Source: Bacteroidaceae bacterium
GTDB lineage: Bacteria > Bacteroidota > Bacteroidia > Bacteroidales > Bacteroidaceae
Direction of reading: 5' to 3'
NCBI GenBank assembly: GCA_024699495.1
Contig: JAILPK010000037.1
Span: 62,001-126,000 of the forward strand
Length of the DNA: 64,000 nt
Part shown: positions 37,846 through 47,312 of the stretch, piece after piece
How the letters are laid out: every line of letters starts with the position of its first letter
How positions within the stretch are numbered: the first letter of the stretch is position 1
Notes under the pieces: generated by a model
Database searches by the model: none
The model's input: only the letters and a program-made list of their open reading frames with translations
Told to the model about the DNA's origin: nothing
Program-made: the position numbers and the translations under genes

Positions 37846-40800
37846 TTACTTTTTAAGGCTTAGTTTCCAATAGACCACGGGGAGGATTGTGACGACAAGA
37901 ATCAAAGTGCCGATTCCACCTGCAAAAATAGTTACTCCCACGGGCATCCAAAACGACGAACCTGCTATAATCATTGGAATAACGCCGACGGCCGTTGTTG
38001 CTGTCGTCAGGAATATAGGCACCATACGGCGGTGACCGGCATCGTAGGCAGCCTCCTCGACAGCCTGGTTATATCGGTATCTGTATGCATTGCGGGCCTC
38101 CTCGGAATTGGCTTCCGCATCTTGTGGCGACGGTAGCGGGTGATCATCATGGAACCGTTTCATGACGCCGTCTGCATGTTCGAAGATAAGTATCTCGTTA
38201 CGCATGATTATACCCATTAGGGTTACAAGCCCGAATATACTGGTTAATCCTATGGTACGATTCATAATTCCGAGACCAATCAGAGCTCCCGGAACCATCA
38301 GTCCCAAAGCAGCCATGCAAAGGAAGGTGATGCCGAAACGCTTGAAATTAAAGAGAATGAAGAAGAAAATGATAATCATTGCGATGAGGATGCCATTGAT
38401 AATCATTGGCAACTGTTCGTCGTTATACTCCAGTTCTCCACCAACTTCTGCCCGCACCCCTTCAGGCAACTGCAAGGCATGTGTCATCTCTGCAAGACGC
38501 TGTTCTACTGGAGCGGCGTATGTTCCGCGCACGAACTCTGCAGTAACTGTCATACAGCGTTCTCCGGCGCGATGCATTATTCGGTTTTCACTCCACAGCG
38601 GTTTTACCTGAGCCACCTGCCTGAGAGGCACTGCCGTTGACGTCTGCCGGCTCATCGAGGGCGTCTGCGAGAGTGCTGTTGCGAATGTGGCCTGAATCGA
38701 AGGGAGGCCGATATTTTCCACGTCGCTGACGTTGAGCGTGGAAGTGTCACGAACTATAATAGGCACTTCGTAATCGTCTTCCCAAATACTTCCTACCGGG
38801 AGGTCTCCTGTGGAGGAGGCAATAGCCAAAGAAGCCGATGTGCGGTTTATCCCAAGCTGTGCAGAAGCAATCGGATCCAGAGTCACGTTGATAATTGGGA
38901 ACGGCTGCAGAAAGTCTGAATGAACCCATTCCAGCTCGGGTATTTCGCGCATCTGAGCCATGAGTGCTTCAGCTGCGGCGTGAAGAGAATCGATGTTTTC
39001 TCCATAGAAGCGGAACTCCAGTTCTGGAACCTCCAACAGGTCAAGGCGTTTAAATTTGACATACGCCTCGGGGAAGGCCTCGGATAGTTTCGGCTGATAG
39101 CAGTCGAGCAGGTCCAATGTGGCCTGTTGAGATGTGGTATTGACAATAAACTGTGCGAAATTAGGGCCTCCCATCTGAGGTGCATAACACGTCTGAAAGC
39201 GTGGCGAAGAGCAACCAAGGAAGGTGGTGATGCCCGTGATGCGTTCGTCTCCTCGTATGGCATTATATACAGAGTCGGCAACGAGGCGAGTGTCTGCCAG
39301 GCCTTTTCCGTCGGGCAGGAAAATCTCAACTGCGAACTGGTCACGGTCACAGAATGGGAAGAGACGCACTTTTAGCTGCGGGACAATTAGCATCGAGAGC
39401 GGGATAGTGGCTAGCCCAAGTCCGATAGTCAGATATGGTCTTCTGAACGTCCATGCCAGGATACGGTCATAGATCCGTTGCACATAATCTGTTATGGAGC
39501 CCCCCGCAGCGGTCTTTCCATCTACGTTGTTCTGTGCTTTCTTTTTCGGAACCTTTATAATATAAACACATAAGAAAGGAATTACTGCAACGGCTATTGC
39601 CAGTGAAACCATCAGATTGATGGTTATAGTCCATGGGAAATCGCCCAATGCATCGAGGAAAGCCCCCTTGAAGGTTATCAGATAGGGATAGAATATAGCG
39701 CATATGCAAATAGTTGCCAGCATCATAGGCATAAAATACTGACGCACCGAGTGCATGGCGGCATCCTTAGGCTGTTCGCCCTTTTCTACATACTCCAGAT
39801 ATCCGTCAATGACCACGATGCTATTATCCACAATCATACCAAGAACAACAATGAGTCCGGCCAGAGTGACTATATTCAGCGGGATGTCTGCAAAGAACAT
39901 TATAGAGACACTGATAAAAGAGCTTAGAGGAATCGTTATTGCGGCCACGATAGCTGAGCGCAGAGGGAACAGAATCATCATAACCAATATGATTGCGGCC
40001 ATGGAGAGAAGCAGATCCCGCAGGAAATCATGTATGCTCATGCTTACTACCTTCGGCTGGTCGGCAATCCGGGTAAGGGTAACATCGTCAGGCAGTTCTT
40101 CAGATGCAAATTCGTTGAGCACCTCGTCCACCTCCTCGCCATAGGCCATAATATTATGGCCGGCGTTCATCTCCATCGAGAGCAGCAGGCAAGGATGGCC
40201 GTTTTGTTCTATCTGGCTATCACTGAGGTCGTATTCACGGCGTACAGTAGCAATATCGCGCACCCGGATAGATTTTCCGGAAGAGGGGTCGCTGTATATA
40301 ATCATATCAGCAACCTCCTGCTCGCTGTTATTGGTAGGTTCAATATGTATCAGCGTCTGCTGATGGTCATTCAGTATGGAACCGGCGATAGTAGTAAGCC
40401 CCTCTGCCTGCAATGCGGACATGAGCGTGATCTGACCTATCCCGAACGCTTCCAGTCGCTGTCTGTCAAGATAGAGACTCAGCTGTTCACGGTGCTCGCC
40501 ATATTGACGCACATTTGCCACCGATGGGATTTTCCGCAGACGGTCGCCTAGGCGGTCGCAATAGTCCTGCAGCTCCCTGTAGCTTCGTTCGGGACTCTCC
40601 ACTGCAATCAGCAATGCGGATGTATTTCCGAAATCGTCGTTTGCTACAAGAGCTGCAACTCCCTTCGGCAGATTCTGCTTATATAAAGCTAAACCATGCT
40701 TTATTTTGCTCCATACCTCGTCCTTATTGTTTACCTCATCATTCAGATGCACCAGAATGATAGACATCCCGTTTTGTGACGTCGATGTGCATTTATGGCG

Positions 40801-41049
40801 TTTCACCTCTCCATAAGTAAAGAGGAAACGCTCCAGCGGGCGTGTCACCTGTTGTTCAACCTCTTCACTTGTAGCTCCGGGATATACAGCCACAACCACC
40901 CCCTGACGTATTACAAACGGCGGGAACTCATCTTTCGGCATCACATACATCCCGTAAACCCCCAAACCGAAAAGTATGGCGACTATGAGCAGAGTGATAT
41001 GGTAGTGCTCTAAAGGCCAGGCGCACCACGAATATTTACTGTTATTCAT
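37846..41049 (-). CDS. Efflux RND transporter permease
   Basis: A 1067-residue inner-membrane proton/substrate antiporter of the AcrB/HAE family. Twelve expected membrane segments in two halves, with large periplasmic loops; LAGLIVVLGMIVDNSIVVID is the TM4 proton-relay region with the conserved Asp pair, matched by TLMGIIMRNEILIFEHADG in the second half. Exports hydrophobic compounds or bile-type molecules with the adaptor and TolC protein; substrate not readable. It starts 2 bp after the adaptor gene. Confidence 0.95.
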   Translation of the reverse strand: MNNSKYSWCAWPLEHYHITLLIVAILFGLGVYGMYVMPKDEFPPFVIRQGVVVAVYPGATSEEVEQQVTRPLERFLFTYGEVKRHKCTSTSQNGMSIILVHLNDEVNNKDEVWSKIKHGLALYKQNLPKGVAALVANDDFGNTSALLIAVESPERSYRELQDYCDRLGDRLRKIPSVANVRQYGEHREQLSLYLDRQRLEAFGIGQITLMSALQAEGLTTIAGSILNDHQQTLIHIEPTNNSEQEVADMIIYSDPSSGKSIRVRDIATVRREYDLSDSQIEQNGHPCLLLSMEMNAGHNIMAYGEEVDEVLNEFASEELPDDVTLTRIADQPKVVSMSIHDFLRDLLLSMAAIILVMMILFPLRSAIVAAITIPLSSFISVSIMFFADIPLNIVTLAGLIVVLGMIVDNSIVVIDGYLEYVEKGEQPKDAAMHSVRQYFMPMMLATICICAIFYPYLITFKGAFLDALGDFPWTITINLMVSLAIAVAVIPFLCVYIIKVPKKKAQNNVDGKTAAGGSITDYVQRIYDRILAWTFRRPYLTIGLGLATIPLSMLIVPQLKVRLFPFCDRDQFAVEIFLPDGKGLADTRLVADSVYNAIRGDERITGITTFLGCSSPRFQTCYAPQMGGPNFAQFIVNTTSQQATLDLLDCYQPKLSEAFPEAYVKFKRLDLLEVPELEFRFYGENIDSLHAAAEALMAQMREIPELEWVHSDFLQPFPIINVTLDPIASAQLGINRTSASLAIASSTGDLPVGSIWEDDYEVPIIVRDTSTLNVSDVENIGLPSIQATFATALSQTPSMSRQTSTAVPLRQVAQVKPLWSENRIMHRAGERCMTVTAEFVRGTYAAPVEQRLAEMTHALQLPEGVRAEVGGELEYNDEQLPMIINGILIAMIIIFFFILFNFKRFGITFLCMAALGLMVPGALIGLGIMNRTIGLTSIFGLVTLMGIIMRNEILIFEHADGVMKRFHDDHPLPSPQDAEANSEEARNAYRYRYNQAVEEAAYDAGHRRMVPIFLTTATTAVGVIPMIIAGSSFWMPVGVTIFAGGIGTLILVVTILPVVYWKLSLKK

Positions 41050-41051
41050 AT

Positions 41052-42083
41052 TTACTTTTCGATTATCTTGGTATCTTCACTAAGTTTCTGGTAGCCCTCG
41101 ACCACTACCCGCTGGCCATCGCTCAGCCCGCTGGTTACACAAATCCGGTTGCCATAGGTGGCGCCCACAGATACGGGAGTGCGGTGAGCGGAGCTGTCCT
41201 TTGCCATTGTCCATAAGAACAACGAACCATCGGCACGACGTTGCACGGCAGTCAACGGAACTGTAAACGCAGTCTCTGAATCATTATTGTCCAAGTTGAC
41301 AGAGACCATTGCCACCATTCCCGGCATAAGCCTGTTGCTACCATTATTATTTATGCGCGCACGCATGTCATACGTATGTGTCAGTGCATCTGCCTGAACT
41401 CCGCGTTCTATATTTCTCGCTGTGAGGTCTGCACCGATAGCCTCAACATGTATTTTAGCTTCCGAATTGAGCCTTATTGCCGCAACCTCGGTTTCGGGCA
41501 CGGCAAAACGGACTTTGACAGATGATATGTCCAAGATGGTCACTACAGCCTGAGAAGGCATTGCTGTCTCACCTGCGCTCAGCGCTTTGCGCCCTATGAT
41601 TCCCCCCACAGGAGCAGTAAGCCGACAGTCTGCCATATTCTTCTGGGCTATAGCCAACTGCGACCGCGCCTGAGCGACCTTACTCTGAATTTCTACCCAC
41701 TGCACCTCAGGCAAAGAGCCTTGCTCATTCAGCAAGCGATAACGTTCCAAAGCATCCTCGGCTTGGGCAACCTGAGCCTTTGCCCCTTCAAGTAAATTGC
41801 GGGCCTGAGTATCATCCATCTCAGCCAACAGCTGGCCTGCGCTGACAGCCTGTCCCTCACTGACATATATTCGGCTCACAATGCCCATACTCGTGAAACT
41901 AACTGCTGTGGCTACATTTTCTTCTACCACTCCGACATAAGTCTTACCATCAGTTGTGGCAGTTTTTTTCATAACTTCAGTCTTCACTTTTGTCGGTGTT
42001 TTCGTGCGTTTCTCTTCCGGTTGGCGGCAAGAAGTCAGCAACATGACCATCAACAAGGTGGCCATTAAGATTCTTTCTCTCAT
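41052..42083 (-). CDS. RND efflux periplasmic adaptor lipoprotein
   Basis: A 343-residue membrane-fusion protein, first gene of the pump operon. Lipobox LLTSC; barrel-sandwich/lipoyl halves around GIVSRIYVSEGQAVSAGQLL and LTAPVGGIIGRKALSAGET with a helical hairpin between them; then beta-barrel and membrane-proximal domains. It has a clear minus-strand -7 element upstream. Confidence 0.93.
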   Translation of the reverse strand: MRERILMATLLMVMLLTSCRQPEEKRTKTPTKVKTEVMKKTATTDGKTYVGVVEENVATAVSFTSMGIVSRIYVSEGQAVSAGQLLAEMDDTQARNLLEGAKAQVAQAEDALERYRLLNEQGSLPEVQWVEIQSKVAQARSQLAIAQKNMADCRLTAPVGGIIGRKALSAGETAMPSQAVVTILDISSVKVRFAVPETEVAAIRLNSEAKIHVEAIGADLTARNIERGVQADALTHTYDMRARINNNGSNRLMPGMVAMVSVNLDNNDSETAFTVPLTAVQRRADGSLFLWTMAKDSSAHRTPVSVGATYGNRICVTSGLSDGQRVVVEGYQKLSEDTKIIEK

Positions 42084-42114
42084 TGTCGTGTTTTAAGCAT
42101 TATTCAAAATTGGC

Positions 42115-42123
42115 GCAAAAGTA
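42115..42123 (-). promoter_or_regulatory. Promoter -7 element for the RND operon
   Basis: TACTTTTGC on the minus strand, 32 bp before the adaptor ATG. Confidence 0.7.
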
Positions 42124-42273
42124 ATAAAAAAGAACAAGATTAAAATGATTTTCGCCATATTTTTGGAGTTTTTACCTACCAATAAGTCAATTTATCAGAA
42201 GATGCGCAAAATGAAGATATAACAAACAAAAAGGAAAAAATGCATTTTGTTTGGTGGAATGGCATAAAGAACT

Positions 42274-42282
42274 TATCTTTGC
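42274..42282 (+). promoter_or_regulatory. Promoter -7 element for hppA
   Basis: TATCTTTGC with TTTG at 42250-42253 about 20 bp upstream, 49 bp before the ATG. Confidence 0.75.
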
Positions 42283-42331
42283 AAAGCTAAAGCAATGAAA
42301 ACCTTATAAACTAACATCTAAACAATCACTT

Positions 42332-44536
42332 ATGAACCTTCCTGTAGCTTTTTGGCTTGTGCCTGTGGCTTCTGTGATTGCCCTGAGCATGGCCTACGTA
42401 TTTTTCCGTCAGATGATGTCTGCTGACGAGGGGACTCCTCGTATGCGCGAAATTGCCGGCCACGTTCGCCATGGTGCGATGGCTTACCTGCGGCAGCAAT
42501 ACAAAGTGGTGACCCTCGTGTTTATTGTCCTTGCAATCATCTTTGCAGTCATGGCCTATGTACTTAAAGTGCAGAACCCCTGGGTGCCATTTGCTTTCCT
42601 CACAGGTGGATTCTTCTCCGGATTGGCCGGATTCTTCGGAATGAAGACCGCCACATACGCATCTGCACGCACCGCCAACGCAGCTCGTAAGAGTTTAGAC
42701 AGTGGCTTGCGGATTGCCTTCCGCAGCGGAGCTGTCATGGGCCTTACCGTTGTTGGACTCGGTCTGCTTGATATTGCAGGCTGGTTCCTGGTGTTGAGCT
42801 ATGTCTATCAAGGAGAGAACATGGCGTTAATAACTATCACTACTACGATGCTTACCTTTGGCATGGGCGCCTCCACCCAGGCTCTCTTTGCACGTGTCGG
42901 CGGAGGCATCTATACCAAAGCCGCAGATGTGGGAGCAGATATTGTGGGCAAGGTTGAAGCAGACATCCCGGAGGATGACCCGCGAAACCCCGCGACAATA
43001 GCTGACAATGTCGGTGATAATGTAGGTGACGTGGCTGGAATGGGGGCAGACCTCTATGAGAGCTACTGCGGTTCTATACTCTCTACCGCCGCACTCGGGG
43101 CCACTGCCTTTGCCCTCAACGGCGATATGCAGATGCGGGCTGTCATTGCCCCCATGCTCATAGCTGCTGTAGGCGTCTTCCTAAGTATCTTCGGCATATA
43201 TCTGGTACGCACCAAAGAGGGAGCTACGATGAAGGATCTGCTCCATTCGCTTTCCATCGGGACGAATATATCTGCCCTGCTCATTGCATTTGCAACCTTC
43301 GCCATCCTCTACCTGTTGGGAATAGACAACTGGCTTGGCCTCTCCTTCTCCGTAGTAACGGGGCTTATCGCTGGAGTCATTATCGGTCAGGCCACAGAAT
43401 ACTATACATCGCACTCTTATAAACCGACCCAACGTATATCTGAAGCCGGACTCACAGGAGCTGCCACAGTAATTATCAAAGGTGTCGGAACTGGCATGAT
43501 TTCCACATGCATCCCAGTCATCACAATTGGTGTGGCAATAATGCTCAGTTATATGTTCGCCAACGGATTTGATCTGACAATGAGTGCAGCGTCCATAAGC
43601 CACGGACTATATGGCATCGGCATCGCTGCCGTTGGAATGCTCTCTACACTCGGGATTACCCTGGCGACAGATGCCTACGGCCCCATCGCAGACAATGCAG
43701 GAGGCAATGCTGAGATGAGTCAGTTGGGAGAAGAGGTGCGTCACCGCACTGATGCGCTTGACGCTCTCGGCAACACTACCGCTGCCACAGGAAAAGGCTT
43801 TGCCATCGGTTCAGCAGCTCTCACGGCCCTGGCTCTCCTCGCCTCGTATGTTGAAGAAATAAAAATTGCCATGATTCGTGCCATAGAAGACGGGCGGGAG
43901 TTCATTCATCCCCTCACACAGAAAGTCTTCGACCCATCGTCTGCAACAATGCCCGACTTTATGGACTTCTTCCAGGTAAACCTTATGAATCCAAAAGTTC
44001 TTGTCGGAGTCTTCATTGGAGCTATGGCTGCATTCCTCTTTTGCGGAATGACGATGGAGGCTGTCGGACGTGCTGCACAGAAAATGGTCGAAGAGGTTCG
44101 CCGTCAGTTCCGTGAGATAGCAGGAATTCTCGAGGGTAAGGCTACTCCCGACTATGGCTCCTGCGTGGAGATTTCCACACGTGCTGCACAACACGAAATG
44201 CTTATCCCGTCGCTGCTCGCTATAGCAATACCAATAGTCGTTGGGATGGTGCTCGGAGTTGCAGGAGTATTAGGCCTACTTGTCGGAGGACTGGCGGGCG
44301 GTTTCACCTTAGCAGTATTCATGGCCAATGCTGGAGGCGCATGGGATAACGCCAAAAAGATGGTCGAAGAAGGGAATTTCGGCGGCAAGGGCTCTTTTGC
44401 CCACAAGGCAACAATCGTCGGCGACACCGTTGGCGACCCCTTCAAGGACACAAGCGGGCCATCACTCAACATCCTCATCAAACTGATGTCAATGGTCAGT
44501 ATAGTTATGGCAGGACTCACAGTCGCATTCGCATAG
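42332..44536 (+). CDS. hppA: Membrane-bound K+-dependent ion-pumping pyrophosphatase
   Basis: A 734-residue polytopic enzyme that hydrolyses pyrophosphate to pump Na+ and/or H+. The substrate site is DVGADIVGKVEADIPEDDPRN plus DNVGDNVGDVAGMGADLYES and, near the end, DNAKK and GDTVGDPFKDTSGPS. The motif GNTTAATGKGF has Ala where K+-independent forms have Lys, marking the K+-dependent class. Relatives in Bacteroides transport Na+ or both ions; the ion is not decidable by eye. Single-gene unit. Confidence 0.96.
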   Translation: MNLPVAFWLVPVASVIALSMAYVFFRQMMSADEGTPRMREIAGHVRHGAMAYLRQQYKVVTLVFIVLAIIFAVMAYVLKVQNPWVPFAFLTGGFFSGLAGFFGMKTATYASARTANAARKSLDSGLRIAFRSGAVMGLTVVGLGLLDIAGWFLVLSYVYQGENMALITITTTMLTFGMGASTQALFARVGGGIYTKAADVGADIVGKVEADIPEDDPRNPATIADNVGDNVGDVAGMGADLYESYCGSILSTAALGATAFALNGDMQMRAVIAPMLIAAVGVFLSIFGIYLVRTKEGATMKDLLHSLSIGTNISALLIAFATFAILYLLGIDNWLGLSFSVVTGLIAGVIIGQATEYYTSHSYKPTQRISEAGLTGAATVIIKGVGTGMISTCIPVITIGVAIMLSYMFANGFDLTMSAASISHGLYGIGIAAVGMLSTLGITLATDAYGPIADNAGGNAEMSQLGEEVRHRTDALDALGNTTAATGKGFAIGSAALTALALLASYVEEIKIAMIRAIEDGREFIHPLTQKVFDPSSATMPDFMDFFQVNLMNPKVLVGVFIGAMAAFLFCGMTMEAVGRAAQKMVEEVRRQFREIAGILEGKATPDYGSCVEISTRAAQHEMLIPSLLAIAIPIVVGMVLGVAGVLGLLVGGLAGGFTLAVFMANAGGAWDNAKKMVEEGNFGGKGSFAHKATIVGDTVGDPFKDTSGPSLNILIKLMSMVSIVMAGLTVAFA

Positions 44537-44593
44537 TCTATTTGACAAGTTAATAGAACAGCCTACGGCCACTATAACACCAGCCAACCTTAA

Positions 44594-44629
44594 CTCCCAA
44601 AGCTCCCCTCCCCTGGGGAGTCCTGGGAG
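44594..44629. repeat. Nested GC-rich hairpin repeat
   Basis: Outer arms CTCCCA (44594-44599) and TGGGAG (44624-44629) enclose inner arms CTCCCC (44603-44608) and GGGGAG (44615-44620). The remaining hppA-to-tRNA gap (44537-44846) holds no gene. Same style as 22424-22449 and 47313-47328. Confidence 0.6.
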
Positions 44630-44824
44630 TGGGCCTCGGCTTGCGGTCTCTGTCTGTTCCATTTGATGAAGCGCTTAATCCTACTGAGCCAACCCCGCAT
44701 CGCGCCAGCCCAACTTCAGATTTCAGACCTCAGACATCACCCTCGGCCGCGGTGAGTTTCGCAAATAATTAAGTCTAGTATTGATTTTTTTTGCCAAATC
44801 TTTTTCTTTTCGCACATTTAATAG

Positions 44825-44833
44825 TATCTTTGC
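44825..44833 (+). promoter_or_regulatory. Promoter -7 element for tRNA-Leu
   Basis: TATCTTTGC, 13 bp before the tRNA 5' end. Confidence 0.75.
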
Positions 44834-44846
44834 GCCGCAAAAGTAA

Positions 44847-44930
44847 GCCCAGATGGTGGAATGGTAGACACGAGGGACTTAAAATCCCTTGGCCAGATAG
44901 GCTGTACGGGTTCGAGTCCCGTTCTGGGCA
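44847..44930 (+). tRNA. tRNA-Leu(TAA)
   Basis: An 84-nt cloverleaf with acceptor GCCCAGA/TCTGGGC, anticodon loop CTTAAAA (anticodon TAA), a long variable arm and the T-loop GGTTCGAGTCC. The CCA end is not encoded. Own promoter. Confidence 0.97.
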
Positions 44931-44931
44931 C

Positions 44932-44984
44932 AATGTGCTTGATTTTTTTAGCGTTTGTCCAAAAGCACATTAGCTTTTGTGCTT
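44932..44984 (+). terminator. Hairpins after tRNA-Leu
   Basis: AATGTGCTT (44932-44940) can pair with AAGCACATT (44963-44971), and the latter alternatively with a following TGTGCTT. A seven-T run lies in the first loop. A plausible transcript end. Confidence 0.4.
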
Positions 44985-45009
44985 GAAACATCCACTCTGA
45001 CTTTTATAA

Positions 45010-45354
45010 TTCTACAGTTCCTCGAAGCTAAGCCAGTCCAAAACTGTGGCCAAGTTATTGAGCCCCGCCCCTTCACCATGGGATTATGCCCTGCAGCTGC
45101 AGGTAACCGATGAATATGGGCACTGGCCCGAAGAGACCAAGGTGCTACGCATTCGGGTGCGACAACCATGGTGGTAGGTTGATTATATCCGCCTCTGTCG
45201 TCTCAAGCGGGGAACCGAACTCCTCGCCGAAGGCAAACTACGCGTGAAGGAAGTAGCCGACCAACTGGGTTTCTCGTCCACCTCCTATTTCACCACCTGC
45301 TTCATGAGGCAGTTTGGCATGCCCCCCACCGAATTCAAAAGCCTCACCCCTTGA
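45010..45354 (+). pseudogene. Remnant of a hybrid two-component system regulator
   Basis: One reading frame holds two ends of a Bacteroidetes HTCS joined together. The first part reads FYSSSKLS and then DYALQLQVTDEYGHWPEET and RIRVRQPWW, the end of a Y_Y_Y sensor domain. Then an in-frame TAG (45175-45177), then YIRLCRLKRGTELLAEGKL, VKEVADQLGFSSTSYFTTC and FMRQFGMPPTEF, an AraC-type HTH ending in TGA. The membrane helix, histidine kinase and receiver parts are missing, so about 500 residues were deleted. The 5' sensor is also gone. Such regulators normally sit beside polysaccharide utilisation loci, of which none remains here. Confidence 0.88.
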
Positions 45355-45491
45355 AGGGAAGTCAGGAGTTTGTTATATAACAGACGAGTTTTGGAGGATA
45401 AAGGTTAAGGGGTGGCTTTCGCAGAGACAGAGAACGCGCTAGCCATACATCTTCATATTACATATACATCGGCCGACCTCCGGACGCGGGC

Positions 45492-46001
45492 TCACACCTT
45501 ATACTCGTATTTGACCTCTGCTAGCTCGTGATTGGCTTTTTCAATCTTTTCGGCCAAGCCATGTTTGTAGCTGCGCATACGCTCAGCTAAGTCTACATCA
45601 GCCAAAGCCAGCATCTCGCAAGCCAGAACAGCAGCATTTTGCGCCCCGTTGACCCCAACTGTGGCCACGGGGATTCCCGATGGCATCTGCACTATAGAAA
45701 GAAGGGCGTCAAGACCATCAAGCATCCCTTTTATAGGAACACCGATTACTGGCAATGTGGTTTGTGCTGCGATGACTCCCGGAAGAGCAGCAGCCATACC
45801 TGCTCCGGCGATAATAACACGCACGCCGCGCCCCTCGGCTTCCCGTGCAAAAGATTCTACGGCTGCGGGGGTGCGGTGGGCAGACAGGGCATTCATCTCA
45901 AACGGAACCTTCATCTGATTCAGAAACTGAGATGCCTTTTCCATTACGGGCAAATCACTGGTGCTGCCCATTATTATTGAAACAAGAGGTGTTCTATTCA
46001 T
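45492..46001 (-). CDS. purE: N5-carboxyaminoimidazole ribonucleotide mutase
   Basis: A 169-residue class I PurE that rearranges N5-CAIR to CAIR in purine synthesis. The signature SIIMGSTSDLPVM, SAHRTP and AGAGMAAALPGVIAA are all present. It starts 21 bp after the rlpA gene and is likely co-transcribed. Confidence 0.96.
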   Translation of the reverse strand: MNRTPLVSIIMGSTSDLPVMEKASQFLNQMKVPFEMNALSAHRTPAAVESFAREAEGRGVRVIIAGAGMAAALPGVIAAQTTLPVIGVPIKGMLDGLDALLSIVQMPSGIPVATVGVNGAQNAAVLACEMLALADVDLAERMRSYKHGLAEKIEKANHELAEVKYEYKV

Positions 46002-46022
46002 ATCAGTAATATTTATTAAAAA

Positions 46023-46622
46023 TTATTTCATACGACGTTTCTTTATTGCGCTCTTTACGGCGCGGTGACGCAATGTCGTATCAGAGCGGAGCGTTGTACG
46101 CAGTTTATGCTTTATATTTGCCACATATATGCTGTCTTCCTGCCAGAAAGGCGGCCCGTAGCTGCGGTCAGTGGAATATCCGAGGTCTAATTCTGGGCTA
46201 TCCTTGCTTGGAATATATTTGAAAGGTATTACACCCTCTTTAAATGGGATGATCTCCACGGGCCTGAAGCCATATTGTATGATGTCTAATTCCCTCGCCG
46301 CTGCCCGGGATAGGTCTATCACAAACTTTCGGGTGTAGGGGCCGCGATCAGTGACAGTCACCACAACTTCCTTCCCGTTAGTGAGATTACGTACCAGCAG
46401 TTTTGTTCCCATGGGATATTTCAGATGTGCACAAGTGAGACTATCTTTGTTGTATGGCTCTCCGTTACTCATCGTCCTGCCATGAAATCGGTCATGATAA
46501 TATGATGCATTCCCTTTCTGAGGTTTTAGCTGCTGAGAACAGACATCTGAGACGCTAAACAATGCAACAGCGAACAAAAAAATTCTGACTCCATAATATA
46601 TAAAACACTTGTTAAGTCTCAT
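46023..46622 (-). CDS. rlpA: RlpA-family septal ring lytic transglycosylase-like protein
   Basis: A 199-residue exported protein. Signal peptide IFLFAVALFSVSDVCSQ, then a double-psi barrel domain: ASYYHDRFHGRTMSNGE, LTCAHLKYPMGTKLLVRN and VVVTVTDRGPY with the catalytic Asp. RlpA proteins cut denuded glycan strands at the septum; no SPOR domain is attached here. The C-terminus is short and basic. No clean -7 element is seen upstream. Confidence 0.9.
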   Translation of the reverse strand: MRLNKCFIYYGVRIFLFAVALFSVSDVCSQQLKPQKGNASYYHDRFHGRTMSNGEPYNKDSLTCAHLKYPMGTKLLVRNLTNGKEVVVTVTDRGPYTRKFVIDLSRAAARELDIIQYGFRPVEIIPFKEGVIPFKYIPSKDSPELDLGYSTDRSYGPPFWQEDSIYVANIKHKLRTTLRSDTTLRHRAVKSAIKKRRMK

Positions 46623-46778
46623 AGGCCGCGAATTGATTCCAAGATTTCGAGGCGCAAGTTATGTATTTTATCACCAATTACCAAGCATTTTGTTGTTTTT
46701 AACCATTATAGGCGCTTTCTTCGCGTTAAATAACGCTAAATATCATTCATAAAGATGTAAAATTGCCCTGTAAATGCT

Positions 46779-46787
46779 TATCTTTGC
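46779..46787 (+). promoter_or_regulatory. Promoter -7 element for the tRNA cluster
   Basis: TATCTTTGC, 10 bp before tRNA-Leu(CAA). Confidence 0.75.
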
Positions 46788-46797
46788 GCCCGCAAAT

Positions 46798-46879
46798 GCT
46801 CCGATGGCGGAATCGGTAGACGCGCTGGTCTCAAACACCAGTGGGGTAACCCGTGCCGGTTCGACCCCGGCTCGGAGTA
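46798..46879 (+). tRNA. tRNA-Leu(CAA)
   Basis: An 82-nt cloverleaf: acceptor GCTCCGA/TCGGAGT (one G-U pair), anticodon stem CTGGT/ACCAG with loop CTCAAAC (anticodon CAA), a long variable arm and T-loop GGTTCGACCCC. CCA not encoded. Confidence 0.96.
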
Positions 46880-46886
46880 CGTAGCC

Positions 46887-46957
46887 TGGGATATGGTGTA
46901 ATGGTAGCACAAGACATTTTGGTCGTCTTAGTTCTGGTTCGAAACCGGATATCCCAA
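46887..46957 (+). tRNA. tRNA-Gln(TTG)
   Basis: A 71-nt cloverleaf: acceptor TGGGATA/TATCCCA, anticodon loop TTTTGGT (anticodon TTG), T-loop GGTTCGAAACC. It lies 7 bp after tRNA-Leu(CAA). Confidence 0.95.
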
Positions 46958-46961
46958 CGCT

Positions 46962-47005
46962 AAGAAACGAGGGCAGGGCAGTAATCTCTCCTTCGTTTCT
47001 TTTTT
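46962..47005 (+). terminator. Terminator between tRNA-Gln and tRNA-Arg
   Basis: AAGAAACGA (46962-46970) pairs with TCGTTTCTT (46993-47001), followed by a T-run into 47005, just 3 bp before tRNA-Arg. The tRNA-Arg must then depend on read-through or processing. Confidence 0.65.
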
Positions 47006-47007
47006 GC

Positions 47008-47079
47008 GGCCCTGTAGTTCAACGGATAGAATAGAAGTTTCCTAAACTTTAGATAGGGGTTCGATTCCCCTCGGGGCTA
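47008..47079 (+). tRNA. tRNA-Arg(CCT)
   Basis: A 72-nt cloverleaf: acceptor GGCCCTG/CGGGGCT with G-U pairs, anticodon loop TTCCTAA (anticodon CCT), T-loop GGTTCGATTCC. The 3' end is a common kind of integration target, but no repeat of it is seen nearby. Confidence 0.94.
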
Positions 47080-47138
47080 CTTCCGCATAGTTTTCTTAGG
47101 AAACAAATGCAAATAAACGCAGACAATCAACAAGTTAC

Positions 47139-47168
47139 GAAAATGCACAAACGTGCATTTTCTTTTGT
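47139..47168 (+). terminator. Intrinsic terminator after tRNA-Arg
   Basis: A 10-bp perfect stem, GAAAATGCAC (47139-47148) with GTGCATTTTC (47153-47162), AAAC loop, followed by TTTTG. The rest of the gap to 47374 has a GC-rich hairpin but no supported gene. Confidence 0.75.
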
Positions 47169-47312
47169 TTGTAGTACTTTTTACCAATTTATACACTTTA
47201 AATACACCTTGCCAATCTGCAGCCTCGATGCCTTCATAACCTTTCATAACAGATAACTTCGTGAGTCCTTTGTACAACTCGATCTGCAAGTCTCATGTTC
47301 CTTTTCCTATCT

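Noticed and set aside
45175-45177. In-frame TAG in the HTCS remnant as read-through or recoding
   Set aside because: The kinase and receiver regions are absent, so a decayed gene explains it better than recoding.
47077-47289. 70-residue minus-strand frame after tRNA-Arg
   Set aside because: It runs through the tRNA terminator hairpin; no family motif, so kept as chance.
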